Shown here piece after piece: positions 10,877-22,772 of a stretch of DNA of 64,000 nt. The notes under the pieces were generated by a model. The model worked only from the letters and a program-made list of their open reading frames with translations, had not been told where the DNA came from and made no database searches. Numbering within the stretch: the first letter of the stretch is position 1; every line of letters starts with the position of its first letter. Source of the DNA: Collybia mongolica (lineage: Eukaryota; Basidiomycota; Agaricomycetes; Agaricales; Clitocybaceae); contig JAAXNY010000010.1 of the NCBI GenBank assembly GCA_013420905.1, positions 1,550,001-1,614,000 on the forward strand, read 5' to 3'. Position numbers and translations under genes: made by a program.

Positions 10877-10934
10877 GGCTAAGGTAATGCAGTTGTTGTC
10901 AAATTCATAATCAACAGGGTTTGCCTGGAAGTTA

Positions 10935-11295
10935 CAAGTCCTTATGTTTACATAAGTAACTCACTCATCATCCTGGGTTTGTGGGGAAAATTCAGCGTAC
11001 CCAACAAGATCCAGTGTTGTTTTTCCCATGGTTAGTAAGTTTGAAGTGTTCCAAGATTTCATTAGAACATGATCAGTAAACATTTTGAAGTATGTCAGTA
11101 AGACTTTGTAGTCATGGAAATATTTTTCTAACTGTGGGAATCAAAATTAGCTGATGCACAGATTTCAAGCAAAAAAGGCAACTGCTAACATGAGCTGCAT
11201 TTAATAATATAAATTTGAGTTAATTGGTCTTTTTCTTGGGATATCTCAAGAATTAATTAATAACTGTCCACTGCATAATCATGCTTACATTTGTC
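10935..11295. repeat. Dispersed repeat R, copy 2 (end segment, reverse orientation)
   Basis: Reverse complement of about 2497-2893. It starts ACAAGTCC or CAAGTCC right after TTA (10932-10934), with a 16-nt palindrome CTTATGTTTACATAAG at 10941-10956. It runs to the middle of the hairpin, where repeat S copy 2 interrupts it. It truncates the 5' side of the chromovirus. Confidence 0.7.
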
Positions 11296-12238
11296 TTTTT
11301 TTTTTTTTTTGGGTCAAATAATATTAAGCATGTGTGGGTGTAACCCAGCTACATGCGGGCAGAGTCACCTACTACCACCAAGTAATCTATAATGGGCCAT
11401 CAGAGTGGAGCTGTACACTAAGTTTCTCTCCAGGTCATTTTATGGGTCTAGACTGAGGATACATACCTGCAGTCCAACAGTATTGTACTGTACCATGTCT
11501 GAACCTCCCAATGCCTTAAAGGTTTGCCTTCACTTGTCAGGGCATGGTCCCCTCCCTTCATGTTGGTACCCCATTCCACTCCCCCCCTAGTATTTTCAGG
11601 TCACCCTGGAAACCCATCACTTCCCCCCTGGTGTCAAAGATAAATGTCCAAACTAAATGAACAACCCATACCTCAAACCTGCTCCCCCTCCCCTGAATCC
11701 CCCTATTACTTGCCCCCCTGTTCCACACCGCTCTCCCAAAACAATGACTCCCCTCCAAACTGAGGCTGCCAAATCCCACTATGGATGATAAACTGACATT
11801 CTTCCCAAGAGGTGTGCTCTGTGCAGGGACAGTAGCTGATCGGGGGCCAGACCCCTTCCTCTTTTTGTATTTGGGTGTAGTGGTTAAGTGAGTACAAATG
11901 AACTCATTGAAAATGTCAGCAGTGACACTCCCTAAGGATCTGCACTAAGCAGAATGTGGTGTCCTCATGTGGCCTGGTAGTTGATAAGTGGATGTGAATG
12001 GATTAGAGAAGCCCCCAGTACAGGCAAAATGGAGAGGACCCTGCAGATAGTCAGGATTGGCTCCAATAAGTTAAAAATTTGGATATTGTATAAAAGGATA
12101 GTGGCCCAGGCCAATAAAGTAGTCTGATGAAAGGTGATCTTGATTAGGGATGAGGTGTTAGGTAGTTTAGAGACAACCTAGTGCAGGAGGGATGAATTCC
12201 CATGGTCAGGTGGTGGTGGTAAAAGATCAAGAAGTGTC
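11296..12238 (-). mobile_element. Poly(A)-tailed dispersed repeat S, copy 2
   Basis: Full-length type copy of about 940 bp. T run at 11296-11310 (the 3' tail on the minus strand), 5' end near 12238 (...AAGATCAAGAAGTGTC). It was inserted in the hairpin of repeat R copy 2. A short GTC or TTGTC identity at both ends may be the target duplication, but this is weak. Confidence 0.75.
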
Positions 12239-12970
12239 AACCCATCAAGGTATTAAATTAATCCCATATTGATAGGAATTACCCCCCACAATGGTTGTTT
12301 GTTCCACCTATGGTGGAATTAAATTCATCCCATAGCCTTGACAATCAGGGGTATGAATGAATACAGACAAATTTTGTATGAAATTCATCCACTAAATCAT
12401 ACCTTAAGGGGGGGGGTTTTCCTCCTTTTTTCCCTCCACAGAGGGTGTTTTTTCATACATCTTTGGGATGAAATTCATATATTAATGTGTTAAATTCATT
12501 ACTTAAGGGGATGAAATATGGGTTGAATTTCATCCATTTCCAGTTTCACAGTGTAAGTAATCTAAATAAAGAAAGTGTACCAGTTTCAAATAAATGTTTG
12601 ATCTAAATGAAATATAAAAGTGGAACAATTAAAGCCAAAGTCCAAATGTGATCAGGGTCCTTGAGGCAAGTTAGATGTTGCTGAAGGAAGTGATGTGGTA
12701 TCTAATTTGGTACTGGTCCAGGTCCAGAATGGAATGTGAATGAACTGGCAAAGTCACTAAGTCCAAACTGGTGAACAAAGGGGGCAAATGAGTATGAACA
12801 AACAAGCAAATAAAGTTAAGGTATGGCAAATTGAAGGAAGCTGGTGAAGGAAGTAGTATGTGCAATCCAGAGATGCTCTGGGGCATACAGTGCAAGTGAA
12901 ATGTGGTGAATGGGCAAATTAACATGCCTAGAGCATAGCTAGACTTGTCAACAGTTTAGTAAGAGGGATT
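12239..12970. other. AT-rich non-coding stretch with GATGAAATTCATC-like repeats
   Basis: No gene is recognised. From 12290 to 12540 the palindromic word ATGAAATTCATCC and variants recur in both orientations. Similar words occur at 4690-4830. They look like the remains of an inverted-repeat element, but borders cannot be set. Confidence 0.4.
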
Positions 12971-12974
12971 ACAT

Positions 12975-13420
12975 TGATCATAACTTCTTAGTGCTTCACA
13001 CTAAGTTGGACTTCAAACTATGTCCAAGCCATCTCAAAGGCAGCCCCTGGATTTCCAAAGTGTTCAATAATAACACTTTCACTGCCAGATCAGTGCAAGC
13101 TGTCACAGGTCATGTGCCTATTGGAGCATATGGAGAACAATTCTTCCCCCAGGAGGATGTGGCCCCCTGTGACTGTAGTGCCCTCATGGAAACCATGGAT
13201 CACATCATAAGGGAATGCCCCTGAATGAACAGTCCCAAGACCATCTGAGCCTTTTGTGGCTCACTGTTCCTCTCATCCAACCCAGAGGCCTTTGCTTTCA
13301 AGGTCCTGTAGGCCTGCAGCCTATAGCCAGGTGCAGTACTGGTCCTTCTCCTTTGGTCCTTAACAGCAGGTGTGCATGCCTTCTCCAAGGGTGAACTAGG
13401 GCTAAGTCAAGGGCAGCTAC
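12975..13420 (+). pseudogene. LINE remnant: RNase H end and cysteine motif
   Basis: Reads ARSVQAVTGHVPIGAYGEQFFPQED, then CDCSALMETMDHIIRECP, the conserved end of the RNase H domain and the C-x-C...H...C motif of Tad1-like fungal LINEs. A FLSSNPEAFAF-like tail follows at about 13260-13310 in another frame. It is related to, but diverged from, the LINE copies at 1-637 and 36784. Confidence 0.65.
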
Positions 13421-13797
13421 AGTTGCTCTCTGGGAGGTGGTGCACCACTACCCTGAACCAACCACCTGGTGTCCCTCCCTACAGGGGGACATGTGAACTG
13501 AGGATCCCCACCCCTCTGCAGCAGCCCTTTTGGGGCATGCTACCATTGGGGGTGGGCAATTCCTGGTAGGTGTGACATGTGTCACAGATGCGAGATAATC
13601 ACGCTGTGACACCAAACCTTGATACATTGTGTTTGTGAGTGGCACCACTTCCAGATGATAGAAATTTCAGTGTAAATATAGCTTATAGTACTCTTTTAAC
13701 ATCCTGATGTGATAGATTTTCCCTGGAGGAGTGTAAAAGTATGAGAACCAACCACTTGCCTGCCAAATGGTGCCATTCATATAGGGCAAAACTCATA

Positions 13798-14072
13798 TCT
13801 CAATCTCCTCCTTCAATTTTCACACAATTGCTTTGGTCCAAGGGGCAAAATAGCACTATTTTTTGAGCTCTACAAGCTCATTAGAAGGGATTTTAAATTT
13901 TTTATCCCCTTCCTTTAAGAAAGCCTATTTTTAGTGGTAAAATAGGACATCCTGGGTGAAGGAGGAAGAATATTTAACATATCTTTTAATGGGTTTGTAG
14001 AGCTCAAAAAGTAGTGCTATTTTGCCCCTTGGACCAAAGCAATTGGATGAGAATTGAAGGAGGAGATTAGGA
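13798..14072. mobile_element. MITE, 275 bp, long TIRs, TA duplication
   Basis: Terminal inverted repeats of about 75-80 bp (13798-13874 and 13995-14072) that begin TC(T/C)(C/T)AATCTCCTCCTTCAA, flanked by TA at 13796-13797 and 14073-14074. The centre (about 120 bp) has no coding capacity. The TA target suits a non-autonomous relative of Tc1/mariner or of pogo-type elements. Its TIR differs from the autonomous elements in this window. Confidence 0.8.
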
Positions 14073-14279
14073 TACAAGCTTTACCTCTGGTTTTGCTGGG
14101 TCACATGGTGTCACAGAGTGTGATCACAGCCTCAATGCCTCATGGTACAAACTCATCCACTCTTAAACCCCCACCTTCTACTCTGCTTGCCCTACCTTCC
14201 TGGTGAGCCTATCCTCAGGTAAGTATGAGTTATATAGGCTATAGCATCTAGTGAAAGTGACATCATCATTAGCTATAGT

Positions 14280-15060
14280 TACACATTGATTAGAATATGC
14301 CAAAAGCCAAGAAGCAAGCTCAGGCAATGCTAGAGAGGGTTGCTCATGCAAGATTAAAGGCTCATGAGTATCATGAGCATCACCTGGTAGTGGAAGCCCT
14401 CCAACAGGCTGAAAAGTATAATGCAAAGCTAGAGACAGAGCTGGCTGGATAATAGAGAAACTGAGGCATCTCACTACTGCTCTTGCAACAGCCAATAGGA
14501 AACTGGCTGAGACCTTTCAGAAGCTCCTTGGTGTTGAAAATAAGGCTGATAAGTGGTATAAAGCTCTATGTACTGAGAGTCTACTGAGGTTAAGAAAGCC
14601 TCACTTCAGCAGCAGTTGAATACACAGTATAAACCAACTGCCCAGAGCACACAGGAAAAGGCAGTCTCTACTGTAGAGTCTCTTATGAAACTTGAGAAAG
14701 AAAATATCAAGTTGCAGTGGGAACTGCCTTCTTTATTGGATTTATTGGAATTTTCAGCATCTGAACAACAACAATATCAGGACAAAAACACTATGGTGCA
14801 ACAAGGATTCAAGAAATGTCATTCAAAACTTCAGAAACTCAGAAAACAAGTTGGATCAAACAAGAAATCTTTGAAAGAGAAATCAACTTTCAGCCTACTG
14901 CACAAAGGTGTATATACTGAACAGGCTCAAAACTTGATCCAACTTCTTGTTAAAGCTGGCTGCTCAAAGAACAGTGTTGGTGAAGTCATTCATGCTGTTT
15001 AAGCTTACAAATATCAAAACTCTACCAAGCAACACACAAGCTGATAGTATGAGAAAAGCA
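14280..15060 (+). pseudogene. Fossil of an unknown coiled-coil protein, probably transposon-linked
   Basis: The best-preserved part is 14616-15002 (128 codons): Glu/Lys/Gln-rich helical stretches (ENIKLQWELPSLLDLLEF, HSKLQKLRKQVG), then HKGVYTEQAQNLIQLLVKAGCSKNSVGEVIHAV. The last block resembles a motif (KGVYTEE...LVRLLV.AGC....V) that I associate with multicopy basidiomycete proteins of mobile elements. Upstream, 14300-14460 reads AKKQAQAMLERVAHARLKAHEYHEHH in another frame. Stops and frame breaks make it a relic. No function is claimed. Confidence 0.45.
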
Positions 15061-15894
15061 CTTGAGAAGGCTGTAGACAAGAAAGGAGGCTGAAGACATG
15101 GCTATCAATGAAACAGATCCAGTAGAAGAAGGGGAGAGTGCTTGTAAAGATTTCTTTTTTGCAGAAAATTGAGGGTTAGGTGAGATATATTTACATGTAT
15201 TCACAGCATATATACATTACATATATTTTGGGAAAAGAATAAAGGTTATAGTGGCTCAGGAGTGGGGGAAACAGGTGAGGAAACAGAGTGTATCAAGATT
15301 TGTGACGTTTTTGGTCACAGGCCGTGACGTCACGCTTTCAAACAGTAACAGGGATTGCCCACCCCCACTACCATGTCATTGTGTGACAGCCTCTAATGCT
15401 CACCCCTATAATTCCTGTCTCTGCTTGTACATCTATTAAATAACAGTGAATTGCATCTGTATTTATTACAGTGGTATATAAAAGTTCAAATAAAAAGGTA
15501 AAATTACCACCATTATGGTGGTTATTCCAGACTCCAAGCTGTCAGGTAGGCATTTTCACTACACTATGCCAAACTCCCATTATTAGCCTACATTTTTATT
15601 TACAGGGAATAAATACCAGACTGATACCTATGTCGATAATTATTTTCATTTTAAGTATTTACAAACCCTTATCCGTTTCCTCCCAAAACTCTGATGACTC
15701 GAGCGACACGAGCATGCCGATTCTAGGAGCCTGCAGCAAAACCTGAATAAAATTAGAGACTTGGCTAATTTTCGGTTAGAGTCAGACCTTCCTTCCTTGA
15801 GCCTCGGTTAACTTTGATCGAAATTTCTACAAGATATTGACCTCAAAAAGTCCCTAGTACCTAACAACTACATTGTCCAGTCCAAAGGATGTAA

Positions 15895-18800
15895 TCAAAT
15901 AGCGAATCCGATTATTTTACTCATTGGTTGCAAGCTGATTGCGGGTTGTCCCTCAGAAGCGGCAGTTGCAGTGGGAACACCTAGCTCGTCATCGTCGTCG
16001 TCGCTCTCTGATGCTCGTCGAGGCCGTGGAAACATGCTGAGTCGATTGGCATCCGATTTAGAAATCTTGTACGAATGATGCGCTTTCAGAGATTCTGCAC
16101 TTTCCAAAAGCACTGACACCAATTCTGGGTTCAATTCCAGATTGAAAAGATCAATGATATATCGTCTAACGGGTAGACGATACCGTCGGGAAGAGATGAC
16201 GTGGAGGGCTCTGTAGAACATTTTTGGTGATGTGAAGATTGCACGATACTCGGGTCGAGATTTCATTCTGAGGGTTGTCAATGGGTAACCTGGCTATGAA
16301 CATGAGGTACACATACCTGGCCAGCGATCGCGAAGCGGCGTTTGCGATGACGGCATTTGATAAATTCTGGATAGCCGTTAAAACTTCGATTTCAGTATCG
16401 GTCGTTGGGGGTATCAATCTTGATTTGTTGTTACCGGGGGGGTTTTGTGCCCATGTAGGTATCTGGTGTTCCGTGTGTGTTGCAGACTGCTGTTGAAATA
16501 ATAAACAAAACATACCGATGTGAAGGCCTCAAAATCCACAGGTATACACAACCCAGTAGGCATGCCGAGTGGTGAAAGTGTAGCTTCCCAATGGTAATCA
16601 TCAAGGATTTCGGCACCCTGAGAAGTCGAAGATATGAGGCCCAAGACAAAGAAGCAGGTTCTAAGAGAAAACTGAGTCACTCCAAAGGGAGCCGAATGAA
16701 GTTCAAGTACCCTCGTATTGACGGAATAGGCGACTTCTCTGCGATTTCCAGGACAGCTGGAATTATCTCTTCCTCTTCTAAAAAGGGAAGGCCTCCCTCC
16801 GTCGCGCCAACGTTGCCCTAACGATTATGAATGAGCGTGGGGCATAAGGGCTTATGGGCCACGCACCACAGCCCACAGGATACTTTTGAGCTTCATGATC
16901 AGCTCGGAGTCCTCACTTTCGTGACTGTGTTGTCGGATAAATTGCGAGAACTCGGCAAAATGACCTTTTTCTTGAAGGATCTGGCGGCCAGGTTCGGTTT
17001 TGGCCATCTCCCCGTAAAAATGAGGAGGAACAGTCCCATCAAATGCCCTAGGTTACATAATTAATGATTATGATGATTGGTAGGGGATATTTCGACTGAC
17101 AACATTTCTTCATCCTCATCGCTGATACTGTGGAAGACTTTGGCAAGAAAAACCTCGACTTGCACGACATAATAGATATTGCGTTCCTGGAACCCAATGG
17201 TATCAATGCAGCTGATCTCCTAACGATCGAAACAAAACGTGCGTTAAACCACATATCCATTTCCCGGTCAATATATCCTGCATCGTAGAGATATCGAAAT
17301 CCCATTGGCGTTGACATGAACCTGTTACCCGACGACGTAAATCAGCTATACACATTGGGACAGTCGTCAACCAACTTGAGAAGGAGAGGATGGCCTATCT
17401 CGCCAAGGTGGTCCATAGTTGGTTGCATGTCGACGACCAGCTGTAAGATATCTTTAGACTCACAGGCCTCTTCGAGGAAATGGACCGCGAGCTCGCAGAC
17501 TTCGGGTGAGGGATCGTATAATTGGGTCAGGAGAAGGCGAAGAGTCCAGGCATTCGCACTAGCTAAGCCACGTATCAATTCTCCGAGGTGTTGGGTAGCA
17601 TATAGCCGGATGTGCTACCAAGCAAGACTTAGCAAAGTTACTTCCAGCGGCCCCAAAGAGCACACCTTGTAGCTGGAAGTCAAAGCTTTTGACAAGACAA
17701 TCCGCGGATGACCATCGCTGTGTTGCGTTGAGATGAGAGAAGTTTTAAGATATAGCACACGAACATGTTATAGTCTAGATTTTCAATGATGCCTTTTATT
17801 AAATCTTCTCGACTCCGTAGTTCACTCAGGTGATAAAACGCGGTAAAAACTTTGAATTTTTCCAGTAATCTATGATGAAGAAGTCAGCCGGAGTATATTC
17901 AAAGGCGGCTGGCTGTACATTCACTCACTCTATGCCTTCCTTATACTTGCTGAGAGTCCCAAGCATCTCCAGATAACCATATGTCAATGTTTCTGCTACC
18001 CGCTTCTTCGAAAATACTGGATCCGAGTCAGGTACGCCATTAAACTACCAGGCGCATTGATTCTGAGTCATACATATTTCGGGGGGTGGGCAAACGTACG
18101 GGGTCAAGTTGTGCAAAACTCTTGACGATTTGTGTAAGAAATTGATCTTCCGTTGCGAGGTATCTGACACCATCAGAGCTTGCCATCATGGTTGTCAACA
18201 GGGAGCACCCTAGTCGCACCCAGCGAGAATTTATCTATTGTATACTTAGCGTCTCATAAACGGCGAGCATATATGGTAGAAGATACCTTATTCCTGGGCA
18301 TGTCCGAAAACCTATGGCTGAAAGGATGGAAAAATGACATAAGTCGGCGGATGAACCGTGAAACTTTGATCGCCTCCTCCATTCGTTTGGGATTTAGTAG
18401 AGGTCCTTCAATGAGTTCTTGTAATGTATCGAAATTCCACTTTGTATACTCTTTCGTGAGCATAACCTGGGTTACGTGAGGGATGAGGGTTGAACGGATA
18501 AAATCACTCGTACTTGTGTTTCAAGTAGACATGCTTGGAAGGTCCTGTCGTCCATCTGCATACTCATTTTCAGTTTCACTTGCTCGACATGCCTTTGACC
18601 ACGCCGAACTGCGTCTTCCACAGAGTTGGCCCTATGTACGATATTAGTAAACTGATGGACCATATGAGTTGTACTCCCACCTAGGACGGTTGTTCTTAAC
18701 GGTACTGGGCTGTAGCCTCGCACGGTTGCGATTGAAACTATCAATCGCTGACATGGCTGATGTACCGACTATCCTGTGCTCTCCTTCACTATAATCGATC

Positions 18801-21220
18801 GCCATGCTAAATAGGTTAGGAATGGCCTACAAGGGAGAGTTAACAAGTATCAACCAATAGACAGAAACCGGCATCGTGCCTGTATTTTAGCTGCTACAGA
18901 TAGAGGAAGAACTCTGTTCGCCATCTCAAGAACTTCCGCCATTAGCAGGGTGGCCTTGCGAGATAAGTTGGACCCGGTCGTGGATTCTTCCAGCATCGAA
19001 GTCAAAGCCTGAGGAGCTGAATACTTAGCTGAAGTATCAGAACCATTATATATAAAACCGACATCAGAAAGTCCCGCGTGCGTCAAAACTAAGACCAAGA
19101 GTGCGAGATATTGATCTGTAAGCTTCAGCGTTTGGTGCACACGGTCGATTGAATCTGGCTCCGGCCCCTTTTCTGGTGCATCTCCGGCCTTACGATACAC
19201 TGGCAAGAGTCAACTATAAATATTTCACAGTTCCCAAGGAAATACAGACTTGTCAGTCTCCGACCATCGATGAACGTCTGATACCACTCTGGTGATTTGA
19301 TATTCAAAAGATCGAAAAACATGTCTAAAATGATCTCCTACGTTATAATTAGTACACAGCACATCGGGTAGAGGAAACAAACCAACCCGGGTGTCTAGTG
19401 AAGGTATTCGAAGAGTGTCGATCAGCGAGCGAATAGCCCGCATGTCGTCCATGCAAAAATACATGAGCCCTGGACGTCAAATTGAAGAGACATCATTTTG
19501 AAGTAGTTGATCGCCTACCGCTCCATGTTCGCAACATCAGTTGTATAACTTTCGTGCACCCACGCATACGGTCAGCATGGTCGGGCCCCTTCCCATAAGC
19601 ATCGGTCACAGCCGATAACACTATCTGAATGAAATAAAGGCTCAGCACAGCGATGCAATACTTGGGAGGGAGGATACTTACCTCTAAATCTACACCCACT
19701 CGCAGGTAGGCTCTGGTACCTGGCGAGTCGACGATATGTAAAAACGCCGCCGCCAAAATGGGTGTAATTTCAATTGGGCCCTCTCCGAGAACATGTAGTA
19801 GGAACAAGATGCCACCCGTTCTGGAAACCAGATCAATGTCGATGAGCACTGTAACAGGTTGAGGATTTAGATGAGTAAGCTGCCAGAACAAGTCAGGAGC
19901 ATACAAATTTCTGTAAGGGTCTGTATACATATCGGTCGAAACGGATCCTCCGGTTGTTCAGCGACTGCAATAAGGGCGCGCATGACAGGTTCGGTGAGGG
20001 GAACCATTCCAGTGCCTCCGACCGCCGGAGAGTCACGACGAATAGTACCAACCTCAATGAGTGTACGAACCAATTTGAGCACCTGCTCCTTTTCAACTGT
20101 GTGCTTATTGTCGCGATTCAGTGACCTGCATGGTTTCAGCACCTCACTTTCATTGATATCTGGTAGCAAGAGCTAACTTCACAATGTACCAGTCAAGAGC
20201 TTGACCCATGCGTTTGACTGATTCCGAGTCAACCAGTGCATGCCGTATCAGCCTATAGGCAGTGGCCCGACATTGTTTTGAGTGCTTGTCACCCAAGAGT
20301 GGTACGACACTGAGGGAAGGAGGTAAGCGGAAAAACCAAAACACGAACGCGGGCGACCCACGCTTGTAAGACTTCAACAATGTTTAACTCGTATCGGACT
20401 CGAAGACTTCGACGAAGAATACCGGTGAGCTTCGACATTAAATCGATTTCCGCGGAATTGGTAGAGGTGGCAGCCGAAGAGGATGGGGTTGTGGAAGGTG
20501 ATAGTGAGCCCGAACGGCTCAATGATTCAAGTGTCTTAATGTATATTGAGACATTATGCAACACTGTACGAAGGTCGTCCCCACCTGCCCTATGTTAGAA
20601 AGATAAAATTGCAAGAATCGTGAAACCAGTACTCTTATCATCTCCATCCTTCGTTGACCTCGTGTTTGTGGATGTGCCTGGCCCTTGAAAGGGCTTCCTT
20701 TTGTGGGACACCATTCCATTCGTCTGTCTACTTTTGCTCCGCGAGGATACTCAAGCTACCGTGAGCGAGAGAGTACGTACTTGCGAGGAGCTACTCACGG
20801 GTATCGATTCGTTTCGTGATTGCCTCGATCTTGTTCTTCGCCATACTCAACTCGGTCTCCACCTGCAAACGGAGAGAATCCTGATTGCACAAATCTTATT
20901 TGATAGCTGGAGCTTGAGGAAATCAACGACTCACATCCAATTGTATGTTCAGGAAGTTCTCAGCACCTTCTTTGATTCGGCGCTCTAGAGCGAGTTGGGT
21001 GTTTAAAGCTTCTAACTGCAGTCGTGTAAGCAAGGGGTCCATCAAGTGTAGAGGGTACACTAGTCACCTGTTCAATAGGATCCTTCCCTTCCAGCACAGA
21101 AAAGGAGAATACACTACTATCGGCTTCACCACCAAGGATATTTGGCCCCACCAAGGTGAAGGAGGACGTGCCTGTCCCAGCGGAGCCTGTCCCATTCGAC
21201 ACATTGAGATGCGACGGCAT
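15895..21220 (-). CDS. TORC2 subunit, Rictor/Ste16/Avo3 family (many introns)
   Basis: Scaffold subunit of target-of-rapamycin complex 2, which phosphorylates AGC kinases and controls actin and lipid homeostasis. Likely start ATG at 21220 (MPSHLNVSNG...), then a coiled coil of HR1 type (EALNTQLALERRIKEGAENFLNIQLD, after an intron near 21070-21010). Rictor N-terminal domain: RRSLRVRYELNIVEVLQAW (~20400), VRTLIEVGTIRRDSP (~20040), VLIDIDLVSRTGGILFLLHVLGEGP (~19830). Middle: YTKWNFDTLQELIEGPLLNPKRMEEAIK (~18440). C-terminal: GFRYLYDAGYIDREMDMWFN (~17290) and HWEATLSPLGMPTGLCIP (~16590, RICTOR_V). It ends GFAI at 15895 after an acidic run. About 15 short introns break the frame; I did not fix every junction. 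It is the only host gene in the first 53 kb, and its GC and CpG content contrasts with its flanks. Confidence 0.88.
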
Positions 21221-21518
21221 TCTTCCCGAGCTGGTCCAATAGTTGTGTACCAAAATTCGAGTCGCAGTGAGGATGCCTTGAGCTTCAATCACCCTGAAAG
21301 GTGTCGATGAGGGAAGGAATAGTTGACCAACATCACTGCAGTGTGGTCAGGTGACTCATGGGATGGAGCTTTGGACAGATTCGGATTTTCCCGGACCGAC
21401 AAATAACCGTTGCGATGAGTCCTGGTATTAGATAATATTTTCTTCAATTACCTTACGTTTCATGTACCTAAATCACAGAAAATGTGTCACCAGCAAATAA
21501 ACAGATAGACCAGTATTT
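21221..21518. promoter_or_regulatory. Upstream region of the Rictor gene
   Basis: About 300 bp between the Rictor start and the S repeat copy 3, so the gene's promoter abuts the repeat island. No TATA or named operator can be singled out. Confidence 0.35.
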
Positions 21519-22453
21519 CTTTTTTTTTTTTTTTTTTGGTCATATAATAATATTAAGTGCATGTGGGTTTGACCCAGCTACATGCAGGCAGAAACACCTA
21601 TTACCACTAAGTAATCTGTGATGGGCCATCAGGGTGGAGCTGTACACTAAGTTGCTCTCCAGGTCATATTACTGGTCTAGACTGAGGATACCTGCAGTCC
21701 AACAGTATTGTACTGTACCATGTCTGAACCTCCCAATGCCTTAAAGGTTTGCCTTCACTTGTCGGGGCATGGTCCCCTTCCTTCACATTGGTACCCCATT
21801 CCACTCCCCCCCTAGTATTTTCAGGTCACCCTGGAAACCCATCACTTCCCCCCTGGTGTCAAAGATAAATGTCCAATCTAAATGAACAACCCATACCTCA
21901 AACCTGCTCCCCCTCCCCTGAATCCCCCTATTACTTGCCCCCCTGTTCCACACTGCTCTCCCAAAGCAATGACTCCCCTCCAAAATGAGGCCACCAAATC
22001 CCACCATTGGTCAATAAACTGGCATTCTCCCCAAGAAGTGTGCTCTGTGCAGGGACAGTAGCTGATCCTTTTGTATTTGGGTGTAGTGGTTAAGCGAGTA
22101 TGAATAAATTGTCAAAAATGTTGGTGGTGACACTCCCTAAGGATCTGCGCAAAGCAGAGTACGAGAGTTGTGGTGTCCTTGTGTGGCCTGGTAGTTGATG
22201 AGGTGGATGTGAATGGATTAGTGAAGCCCCCAGTACAGGCAAGATGAGATGACCCTGCAGATAGTCAGGCTCAGCTCTGATAAGTTAGAAATTTGGATAT
22301 GGTATAAAAGGATAGTGGCCCAGGCCAAAAGAATGGTCTGATGAAAGGCAATCTTGATTAGGGATGAGGTGTTAGGTAGTTTAGGGATGGCCTAGTGCAG
22401 GAGGGACAAATTCCCATGGTTGGATGGTGGTGGTAAAAGATCAAGAAGCGTCG
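21519..22453 (-). mobile_element. Poly(A)-tailed dispersed repeat S, copy 3, with 15-bp target duplication
   Basis: The best-defined S copy. The 15-bp direct repeat GATAGACCAGTATTT flanks it (21504-21518 and 22454-22468), as expected for target-primed retroposition. T run at its left end is the poly(A) tail of a minus-strand transcript; its 5' end is ...AAGATCAAGAAGCGTC. It contains short open frames (up to ~75 codons on the minus strand, FEVWVVHLDWTFIFDTRGE) that are partly shared between copies but not extended. Confidence 0.88.
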
Positions 22454-22512
22454 GATAGACCAGTATTTAAGGTTGGTGGGAAGTCCACAGTCAAAATTTT
22501 GCACAAGTGGTT

Positions 22513-22560
22513 ACTTAACTTTGGTCTTGCGAGCTTGTGAGCGTGACCAAAAAGTTAAGT
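22513..22560. repeat. Hairpin upstream of the DIRS-like gag ORF
   Basis: Arms 22513-22526 (ACTTAACTTTGGTC) and 22545-22560 (GACCAAAAAGTTAAGT) with an 18-nt loop. It may be part of the left terminal repeat or a structured leader. Confidence 0.6.
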
Positions 22561-22772
22561 TTGGGCTTTGTAAGCATGCCATGAAAAGACAATGTCTGCT
22601 GTGTGTTTCACTCTCCGAGAGCTTTGAGGTCCGTGCACTCCTACAGATAGGAAGCATATGAAGAAGAAACACACTCTCAACTTCTTTCTTCCCACTTTTC
22701 ATTTGGCACAGCCCATCTGCCAAAAATTTTCATTTCCCATTTTTCATCCTCAATCACTTACAAAACCTCACC

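Larger units (their letters stand above)
4862..10934 (-). mobile_element. Degenerate Ty3-type chromovirus (LTR retrotransposon), interrupted by a Tc1 element
   Basis: In minus-strand order: gag fragment (10454-10876), end of protease/linker, RT (to 9218), RNase H (9218-8906), integrase zinc finger, a nested Tc1 element (6994-8601), integrase core, GPY/chromodomain end (5747-6337), then a small membrane-protein ORF (5364-5810). The 5' LTR and 5' gag are missing because repeat R starts at 10935. A 3' LTR probably lies between about 5219 and 4862, after a GGGGGG purine run; its borders are not certain. Several in-frame stops, most of them TGA at expected arginines, show it is inactive. Confidence 0.8.

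Noticed and set aside
15323..15336. GTGACGTCAC palindrome as an ATF/CREB site
   Set aside because: It lies behind the 3' end of Rictor in repeat-derived sequence, with no gene to regulate nearby.
22473..22661. Short + strand ORF before the DIRS-like gag
   Set aside because: It spans the hairpin leader and has no recognisable domain; it is better seen as untranslated leader.
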